Positions 57,172 to 64,000 of a stretch of 64,000 bases of DNA are shown here, piece by piece. This DNA is from Aquarana catesbeiana. Lineage: Eukaryota > Chordata > Amphibia > Anura > Ranidae. Both the position numbers and the translations under genes were made by a program. How positions within the stretch are numbered: the stretch's first letter is position 1; every line of letters starts with the position of its first letter. The stretch covers positions 133,259,027 through 133,323,026 of the forward strand of contig NC_133324.1 of NCBI RefSeq assembly GCF_042186555.1, read 5' to 3'. The notes below the pieces were generated by a model, which worked only from the letters and a program-made list of their open reading frames with translations, was not told where the DNA came from and searched no databases.

Positions 57172-58117
57172 GGCAATAGATCAAATAGTTTTGACTTACT
57201 TTTTGTTATGCAGAGCTGACTGCGCAGATCAACCTGTGTGGACTGAGAAGATGAATAGATAGAAAAGAAACCAGTGAATTCTGGAGTAAAGAGTAAACAA
57301 AAAACATATGAGATTAGATGATACATTGTATAAATTATTTTTTGCAAGTAATCACAATTTACCCGTGAAAGAGAATAAATATCTCTCTCAGGGGAATAAG
57401 TTCCTTCATCACACTCCCACATAATATGGTTGGGAGAATGAGGAGGGCTAATGGGAGTACACGGATCTTCCGCTTACAGGAGAGAAGTGCTATGTCAAAA
57501 GACATCAAAATGATGTTTCATTAATTGGAGTGCAGAATATAGTTTTTGTTGAAATTATTTATTCCAGGGTAGTTGTATATGGTTAGTCTTGCCCTAGGCT
57601 AAATAATTCAGTTAGAAAGGTACTGTTAATAACTTTGGTATTGATGAAGATAGTTTGAATTATTTTGGGATTTTAACCCTTTTAGAGTAAACAATTACAT
57701 ATTTTATTCATATGTAACTGTTTAGATATGTTAACTCATAAAATTGAGGTTGTATTGCTTCAGATTAGAATAAACAAAAACATAATTCTAGGAACTAGTT
57801 AGGTAATAATATATTTGTTTTAAGAAAAGAAAGAAAAAGCTTCCATTACTCCTGGATTATTGAACATATTTGTCCTAAAAAGTAATAAATCTATTGTTAT
57901 TACCTGATAATATATAACTGAACAAGAATTTCCTTATTTCACTTATATATTCTAAGGCTATATGAATCAGAAGTAATAAGAAATATAACTGGAATGTAAC
58001 ATGATCCAACACAGTGTGTGACTATCAGAAAGCAGTTACATTCAGTTATAAATACAGGTTTTTTATAGAGAACCATCTCTTAGCATAATAAATGAAGAGA
58101 TATCAGGAATTAGGATG

Positions 58118-59056
58118 TCAGTCCATTGAATCTTCTTGGTCCATGGATGATGTGGTATAATGGCCTCTTTTGTGAGAATGATGATTCCCATTTTGTTCTG
58201 AAATTTTCTGGGTGCTGCCTGAAGGTGAAGATGATGCCATTCTTCTGCGTGTGGGGGTGTTGCTGCTTGTGGGTTCTGTCAGATTTAATTTTAAAAGGGT
58301 TTGTTGTAGTTCATCTGCTGATCTGCTTCTGTAAATTGTACCTTGGTAGTTAAATCTGACTGAAAAGGGGAAGCCCCATTGATACATAATGTTGTGGCGT
58401 TGCAGTTCCATTAGTTGGGGTTTCATGGATCGTCTTTTAGTAATAGTAAGTTGGGATAGGTCAGCAAAAATTTGATAATTGTGTCCTTGAAAATTAAGTT
58501 CCTTTTTTTCTCTTGCAGCAATTAGTATTTGTTCTTTCGTTCTGTAATAATGAAATTTTGTGATTATTTCACGTGGGGGTCCATCTTTCTTTTTGGCTGT
58601 GAGGGCTCTGTGTACTCTGTCCAGTTCTAAACGTTCAATAGGGATATCTGGCTTTAGTTCTTGTAATAGAGCAGTAATAGTAGATTGCAGGTCTGTCACA
58701 GTTTCAGGTATTCCCCTTATGCGCAAGTTTGAACGTCTGGCTCTATTTTCGTAATCTTCGAGCTTAGTTTGAAGTATTAAATTCTCTTTTTTTAATTGTT
58801 CCAATTCTGTTATATTTTCTTGGGTTGTAATTTCAATTTCATCCATTTTTATTTGTAAGGCTGCGGTGCGGTTTCCCAGCTCTCTTATTTCTTTGGTTAG
58901 GCTGTTTGTTATTTGGTCTGAGGTTTGTTTTAAAGCCTTATGAAGCATCTTTTCAAATTGTAATAATATTAATGGGGATACTGAGGAGGCTTGTGGAGAA
59001 GTTTGTGAGAGGATTTGTTCTGTATCGGACTCAAATGGAGAGTCTTGCTGTGACAT
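58118..59056 (-). CDS. L1 ORF1 protein, intact
   Basis: From ATG at 59056 (MSQQDSPFESDTEQILSQ) 312 residues are open; the frame is also open upstream to 59308 but that part looks like 5' UTR. Order: disordered acidic N-terminus, coiled coil (about residues 55-110: TAALQIKMDEIEITTQEN, ITELEQLKKENLILQTKL), RRM start NLRIRGIPE, then a C-terminal domain with KFHYYRTKEQIL and FSVRFNYQGTIYR, and a basic tail. L1 ORF1p trimerises and binds the element RNA. It is the only full-length undamaged protein frame I can support in the window. Its partner ORF2 in this copy is dead. Confidence 0.85.
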   Translation of the reverse strand: MSQQDSPFESDTEQILSQTSPQASSVSPLILLQFEKMLHKALKQTSDQITNSLTKEIRELGNRTAALQIKMDEIEITTQENITELEQLKKENLILQTKLEDYENRARRSNLRIRGIPETVTDLQSTITALLQELKPDIPIERLELDRVHRALTAKKKDGPPREIITKFHYYRTKEQILIAAREKKELNFQGHNYQIFADLSQLTITKRRSMKPQLMELQRHNIMYQWGFPFSVRFNYQGTIYRSRSADELQQTLLKLNLTEPTSSNTPTRRRMASSSPSGSTQKISEQNGNHHSHKRGHYTTSSMDQEDSMD

Positions 59057-59597
59057 TTTCTGTCTGTGAGAGCGCCCTGATGCTGTATCTTGTGAGGTGA
59101 CTGGAGCTGCTTCAGTTGCAGTGAGTGCCTGTGAGCTCTTTGTGAGGTGATTTTTATTTCTGCCACAGTTTCCTCCCAGTACCATATTTCCTGCCCAAAC
59201 TTTCACAGTTTGTTCCCAGGGGCAAAAAGGTTCAAATGGATACCTTTTGAGTCTGCAGGCTCCACTTTGTCCTTCTCTTCTCTCCTCAGCGGTGTGGAGC
59301 TCTAACAATGCATGTCTGCTCCGCTAGGCTCCGTGGAATTTATTTTCAAGTCAGAGAAGAAGGATGACAAGTCTGAGGATGACAGGAGAAGGCCTGTAAG
59401 CCAGGTATTTTAATAATTGGCTAGAGGCCTTTTGTTTTTTTTCTATCATTATGTGTGAGAAATTTCCGGAGAAGACTTTCAACTCGTGGACATCATCCTT
59501 GAGGCATACAAAAATTTCGGTGGCACTGCTTAGTTTTCTTAAAACGAATCCTTTCATCAAAAATTCTCTGTCCACCCTATTTTAAAATGGGGGTTAA

Positions 59598-61185
59598 CCA
59601 CTTAAAGTGGGGTTCCACCCAAAAAAAAAAAACTACATAAAAAAATCCTAAAAAAAAATACAAAAAAACATTTGGATATTTTATTTTTTTTTACTTACCT
59701 CTAAATGCCTGTTGCTAGGTGGTCCTTCGTAGTCTGCCTCTTCCAGTGCCTGGGCTGGTGACATCACTTCCCCCTCGGCACAGGAAGGGCTCAGCTCTGC
59801 TCCCTTCCTCCTGTCAATCATCTAGGACCCATTACAGGTCCCAGGTGACTGAGCGGCCAATCACGGCCCGCGGTGCCGCTCGTGCATGCGCAGTGGGTGC
59901 CAGGCTGTGAAGCCACAGCCCGGCGCCCACAGTTGCAATGCCGGCGCCGCTGAACGGAGGGGGAGAAGAGCGGGGCTTCAATCCCCCGCATCGCTGGACC
60001 CTGGGACAGGTAAGTGTCCAATTAAGTTTTAATTAAGTCAGCAGCTGCAGTATTTGTAGCTGCTGACTTTTAATTTTTTTTTTTTTGACTGGCCCTCGGG
60101 TGGAACTCCTCTTTAAGGACAGAGCCTTGTTTTTGAGATTTGGTGTTTACAAGTTAAAATCTTTTTTTTTTTTGCTAGAAAATTACTTAGAACCCCCAAA
60201 CATTATATATATATATATATATTTCTAACACCCTATAGAATAAAATGGCGGTCATTGCAATATTTTGTCACACCGTATTTGCACAGCAATTTTACAAGCG
60301 CACTTTTTTTGGAAAAAATACACTTTTTTAAATTAAAAAAAATAAAACAGTAAAGTTAGCCCAAATTTTTTTTATATTGTGAAAGGTAATGTTACGCCGA
60401 GTAAATGGATACCCAATATGTCACGCTTCAAAATTGCGCCCGCTTATGGAATGGCATCAAACTTTTACCCTTAAAAATCTCTATAGGCGATGTTTAAAAA
60501 ATTAATGTTTTGAGTTACAGAGGAAGTCTAGGGCTAGAATTATTGCTCTTGCTGTAATGATCGTGGTGCTACCTCACATGTGTGGTTTGAACACCGTTTT
60601 CATATGCGGGTGCTGCTCACGTATGCGTTTGCTTCTGCATGCGAGTTTGGCGGGACGCGTTAAAAATTTTTTTTCTTATTTATTTTACTTTTTATACTGT
60701 TATTTAAAAAAAAAATGGTGTCCCTTTTATTCCTATTACAAGGAATGTAAACATCCCTTGTAATAGAAAAAAAAAGCACGACAAGACCTCTTAAATATAT
60801 TTACACTAAAATGCAATAAAATAAATAAATGTTGTTTGAAAGAAAAAAAAAAAGTTATGGGCACCTGCAATGGTATGGAGCCGAGCGGGGGCCATCTTCC
60901 CCTCAGTCAGCTCCATACCACAGACCGAGAAGGATCCGATCGCCTTCGCCGCTACCGACGGCTCCAGTAAGCGGCGGAGGGCACCGGAGCACAGCGGGAG
61001 AGGGGCCCCTCTCTCGCCATCGATAAAAGTGATCTTGCGCCGGATCCGCCGCAGAGACCACTTTTATCTGAAAACCGACTGCCCACTGAAGAAGAGGATA
61101 CCGGGGTTATGGCAGCTAGCTGCTGCCATAACAACGATATTCCTCTTTAAACAGCCGACATATAACGACGGCGAGCGGTAAGTGG
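59598..61185. mobile_element. TTAA-flanked element in DIRS gag
   Basis: CCACTTAA left and GGTAAGTGG right with TTAA at 59594-59597 and 61186-61189. Long AT-rich interior without coding capacity and a GC-rich foldback at 60890-61080 (GATCCGATCGCC; AGTGATCTTGCGCCGGATCC). Contains a second TTAA element. Confidence 0.7.
59606..60112. repeat. Nested TTAA-flanked MITE
   Basis: AGTGGGGTTCCACCC and GGGTGGAACTCCTCT are inverted ends between TTAA copies (59602-59605, 60113-60116). It carries GGGTGCCAGGCTGTGAAGCC, shared with 52280. Related to 45177. Confidence 0.75.
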
Positions 61186-61522
61186 TTAAAGGATTACAGC
61201 CAATGGCTGAACCTTTTTCTCCCACAAAGGTCCTCTTATTCCAAGCAGTCAGCCAGTGTCCCACCCAACTCCATATCTGTCTATATGAAAGATGTATGCT
61301 TCAATTGTAATGATGGACATTGTAGGTGGCCAAACTCCTGCAAGTATAGGCATGAATGTGTCTTCTGATTTGCTAATTCAAGAAAATGTCTACAGCAAAT
61401 CAACAGCAAGGGAGAGAGTTTATTTCAAAAGGTGTCAAACCCAGTGAAATGGCAAGACCTGCTCCCATGGTTGCAGGTTTATCCAAGGCTCAGCTTCTAA
61501 TGCATTCAGGGATGTTTTTTTC

Positions 61523-62047
61523 TGGTACAATATTTTTATTGGAAAAAAAAAGGAGGGAAAAACCCCCAGATAACGAATTCCCACGCAGGGGATATGTACA
61601 AAAAACATAAGAAAGAGGTTTACATAAAAGTACATAATGAAACATATTTTAAGAGTGTATTTTATCAACTGACATTGACCTACCAGTCAGGGCCGGAGGT
61701 CAGTGCGCTATGCCCAGGCCATGGGGCCCAGGGGCTGAGGCAGACAAGGGTGAGCGGAGTTGTCCGCAAAACAGGGAAGAGGGTGACAAACAAACACGAG
61801 GAGAGAGAAGAGAAAAAAGAAAAGGGGGAAAAAAAGGGAAAAGAGAAGAAGGGAAAGAACACATATACCACAACAGGGGGGGGAGGGAGGTAAGTGTAGA
61901 GTAGAGCGGCGGGCGAGAGGCCCAGGAAGAGAGGAAATGGGAGGAGGGGGGGAAAGGGGTCCCCCAGGCTGGAGGTTAGTTCAAAATGAATTTACAGACC
62001 TAGACTAGTTGGATTTAGGTTGGGGAGTGTGTAGGACCACCACGGGG
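61523..62047 (-). mobile_element. 5'-truncated LINE tail with 16-bp duplication
   Basis: CAGGGATGTTTTTTTC flanks it (61507-61522, 62048-62063). Read on the minus strand it ends CCAATAAAAATATTGTACCA and an A-run, as a polyadenylated retrotransposon would. The interior is purine-rich 3' UTR-like sequence. Family differs from copies A and B. Confidence 0.75.
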
Positions 62048-62284
62048 CAGGGATGTTTTTTTCTTAACCATTTTACAACCATGACCTGAAAATCTGGGTA
62101 ACAACCTTAAGTCAATTTATAATCTTTAGGCTATAGTTTGGGAAAAAATTAATAAAGAACTTGCTTTAAGTTCCCCACCATTTGCCAATTTTAGGGTTTC
62201 CCCACTAGGCATTGTCCCAAAAAAAGAGCCAAATTCCTACAGATGGATTCACCACTTATCGTTTCCTAAAGGGGATTCCCTTAA

Positions 62285-62379
62285 AGTGGAAGTAAACCCT
62301 TTTGGAGCACTTGTGCCTTATGCCTTTTACCTTGCAAGGTTTAAAAAAAAAAAAAAAAATTGTAGTTTACTACTACGCT
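62285..62379. repeat. 95-bp TTAA MITE inside an RT codon block
   Basis: AGTGGAAGTAAACCC...GTTTACTACTACGCT between TTAA (62281-62284) and TTAA (62380-62383). Dropping the element and one TTAA restores DSLNDQ exactly. Confidence 0.8.
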
Positions 62380-62946
62380 TTAATGATCAAGTTGAGGATA
62401 GCCTAACATCAGTCACTTACACTTCTTTCGAGGATGCACTGATCAAACTTAGGCAACTGGGTAAAGGACCCCACCTGGCAAAGGCTGACTTTAAATCAGC
62501 TTTTCCGTTCCTTCCCTTATGTTTTAACTCATTGGGTATTTTCTCAGCAGGTAATTTTTATTTTGATAAATATCTGCCCATAGGGTGTTCTTTGTCCTAT
62601 TTTTACTTCAAGTCCTTTTCTTCATTTCTAAAATGGGTCATTTTTATTGAATCTGGTTCCCTTTTATTATTCATTAGATGATTTTTGTGATTCTTTGATT
62701 GTTCCCTTTTATTAGAGACCTTCTTTAAAATTTGTGCCCAGTTTTGGATAACATTAGATCATGAAATAACAGCCCCGCTTTCTACCTGTCTGGAATTTTT
62801 GGTTATCACCATTGATACCTTTCAGATGGACTTTAGGTTGCCTGAAGAAAATATTCTGCGGATAAAAACTCTTTTACTGATCATCATTCATAAGAAGAAG
62901 GTCTGTTTGAAAGAAATGCAGTCCCTGTTCACTTTTGCCACTACAA

Positions 62947-63105
62947 CAGGAATATGCAATTAGCGGACCTCCAGCTGTTGCAAAACTACAAGTCCCATCA
63001 TGCCTCTGCCTATGGGTGTCATGCTTGTGGCTGTCAGAGTCTTGCTATGCCTCATGGGACTTATAGTTCTGCAACAGCTGGAGGTCCGCTAATTGCATAT
63101 CCCTG
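62947..63105. repeat. hAT MITE with CACTACAA duplication
   Basis: CAGGAATATGCAATTAGCGG and CCGCTAATTGCATATCCCTG are inverted; CACTACAA flanks both sides (62939-62946, 63106-63113). Inner CCAGCTGTTGC / GCAACAGCTGG fold. Confidence 0.9.
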
Positions 63106-63562
63106 CACTACAATAATGCCTATTGGCAAAATTTAGGTGGTTATATTTAGCAATTTCTGGATTAATATCCCCCTTTTCCCATGTTAGAGTCACATGTGAT
63201 ATGCAGGAAGATTTATTAGTTTGGTTGCATCTTCTTACGCATTTCAACGGTAAAGCAGTCTGGCAAAAGGAGTTTATATTAGACAAGGATTTTCTCCTTT
63301 TTACTGATTCAGCCTGCTCCTGTGGCTTTGCTGCAATTTGGCAGACCCATTAGTACGTGGACCGCTGGAGCCAGCCGGCAGGCAAAAGGTTATTTACAAA
63401 ACATAGTTTTACTACCATGGTGTCCCATCATCAGGAACAAGCGCATTTTTATTGGAACAGATAACAAAGGTGTGTTATATCCCACTAACTGCTTAACGTC
63501 CATGTCTCTGCCGGTCATCATTTTGTTACGATATGTGAACATTTGGATTAAGGCTACTCATA

Positions 63563-63985
63563 CAGGCATATCCCGCTTTAAAGTACATTCACTTTACATA
63601 CACTCGCGAGTACGGACATACCCGCAAGTGTACATAAAGTACTTCGCAAGTACAGACATACTTGCACAGCCGCAGTATGGCTTGGAAGAGGCGGAGCTGC
63701 CACCCGGAGTTGTGAAGAGGCCGCAAGTGAAGAGGCAAAGTTCCCCCCAGCCAACCCAGAGTTGCCTGCCGGCCAGCCTAGCATAGCCCGCCAGCCACCC
63801 CAGAGTTGCCCCCAGCCAGCCCAGAGTTACTGCCTAAACATAATTGGATTACTGTATAGTACTATAAACTTCACTGCCTGACCCCCCACTCTAGCCCATG
63901 GCCCTCCACTATAGGCCCTGACGCCCCCAGAAGTGAAAAGATATTGCTCTGGTCCCATTGTGTACTTAAAAGTGCGATATGCCTG
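63563..63985. repeat. TA-flanked MITE
   Basis: CAGGCATATCCCGCTTTAA and TTAAAAGTGCGATATGCCTG are inverted ends between TA copies (63561-63562, 63986-63987). The interior has CAGCCAGCCCAGAGTT-type short repeats. After it, the DIRS sequence seems to resume (GCTGTCAAAAA) at the window end. Confidence 0.7.
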
Positions 63986-64000
63986 TATAGCTGTCAAAAA

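Larger units (their letters stand above)
52952..59332 (-). mobile_element. L1-group LINE copy B, full length
   Basis: Flanked by GTGGAATTTATTTTC (52937-52951 and 59333-59347), a 15-bp duplication. On the minus strand it starts GGAGCCTAGCGGAGCAGACA, has ORF1, an unusually long inter-ORF spacer of about 950 bp, ORF2 and the same 3' end as copy A. About 6.38 kb. It inserted into the DIRS gag. Confidence 0.9.
52400..61370 (+). pseudogene. DIRS gag-like gene in pieces
   Basis: Piece 1 (52400-52936): a Pro/Gln-rich N-terminus then LSPLGYHISLATKEKIWRGG (after a TAA near 52856), a DIRS gag hallmark. Piece 2 (59333-59597): KKDDKSEDDRRRPVSQVF, DIILEAYKNFGGTA, VHPILKWG. Piece 3 (61190-61370): CFNCNDGHCRWPNSCKYRHE, a CCCH zinc-finger-like motif for nucleic-acid binding. 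Several stop codons. Removal of L1-B at its duplication and of the TTAA element rejoins the pieces in order. Confidence 0.7.
62090..63560 (+). pseudogene. DIRS reverse transcriptase / RNase H remnant
   Basis: NFRVSPLGIVPKKEP, YRWIHHLSFPKGDSLNDQ (rejoined across the 95-bp MITE), LAKADFKSAFPFLPL, KYLPIGCSLSY and, one frame over, SLDDF match the RT core including the catalytic aspartates. After 62820 the frame ILRIKTLLLIIIHKKKVCLK and, beyond the hAT MITE, WLHLLTHFNGKAVWQKEF, LLFTDSACSCGFAAIW match the RNase H region; DNKGVLYPTNCLTS follows. Several stops and shifts. Confidence 0.75.
52346..64000 (+). mobile_element. DIRS retrotransposon, heavily interrupted
   Basis: Gag, RT and RNase H pieces occur in the right order on the plus strand, each resuming after an insertion: L1-B (52952-59332), nested TTAA elements (59598-61185), a LINE tail (61523-62047), a 95-bp TTAA MITE (62285-62379), a hAT MITE (62947-63105) and a TA-flanked MITE (63563-63985). 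The tyrosine recombinase expected downstream would lie beyond the window. Left terminal repeat not identified. Confidence 0.75.

Noticed and set aside
61680..61904. Lys/Glu-rich frame (and Phe/Ser-rich antisense)
   Set aside because: It is purine-rich 3' UTR-like sequence of an inserted LINE tail.

Overview
This is a gene-poor, repeat-saturated stretch of a large vertebrate genome. The content points to an anuran amphibian, most likely a ranid-type frog: several Tc1-like DNA transposon families, Harbinger with foldback derivatives, short elements flanked by TTAA or by 8-bp duplications, L1-group and L2-like LINEs, a DIRS element and Penelope-like (PLE) fragments. The species call is inference from repeat content. 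I see no host gene, tRNA or rRNA, and no prokaryotic feature. Nearly every coding signal belongs to a mobile element, and almost all are broken.

Layout. 1-5.1 kb: PLE 3' end with GIY-YIG endonuclease remnant and a hammerhead-like motif; an inverted L2-like LINE tail; two foldback MITEs; a second hammerhead-like motif; a possible LTR. 5.1-16.5 kb: mostly MITEs, including a hAT MITE with perfect 8-bp target duplication (12.1-12.9 kb), an L1 ORF2 scrap (13.7 kb) and a 1.7-kb Harbinger-type foldback (14.2-16.0 kb) that encloses a promoter/reading frame/poly(A) cassette. 16.5-19.0 kb: a dead Tc1 split by a hAT-like insertion carrying about 0.7 kb of short tandem repeats. 20.2-27.1 kb: a Harbinger element with three genes (MADF protein, Myb/SANT-like protein, spliced DDE transposase), each with one or two lesions, truncated on the right and followed by a complete but dead Tc1 (27.1-28.6 kb). 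29-34.4 kb: four more Tc1-like elements, one interrupted by a 1.4-kb inverted-repeat insertion. 34-45 kb: MITEs, a PLE terminal repeat with a hammerhead-like motif (39.2 kb), another Tc1 (39.6-41.0 kb) and nested TTAA elements.

45.7-64 kb: two closely similar L1-group LINEs lie tail to tail, both with clear target-site duplications. The left copy is 5'-truncated and its ORF2 has one frameshift. The right copy is full length (about 6.4 kb) with an intact ORF1 and an ORF2 carrying three lesions. The right copy sits inside a DIRS retrotransposon whose gag, RT and RNase H pieces resume after each insertion; that DIRS also hosts TTAA elements, a LINE tail, a hAT MITE and a TA-flanked MITE, and runs off the window end.

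How the parts relate. Autonomous transposases here (Harbinger, Tc1) are accompanied by short derivatives, several sharing their terminal repeats. Nesting gives a relative chronology: DIRS before L1-B and its other guests; the Harbinger host MITE before Harbinger; Tc1 family 6 before its inverted-repeat insertion. The candidate novelty is the three-gene Harbinger together with the promoter cassette inside its foldback relative; the hammerhead-like motifs in PLE-type contexts are the second theme.
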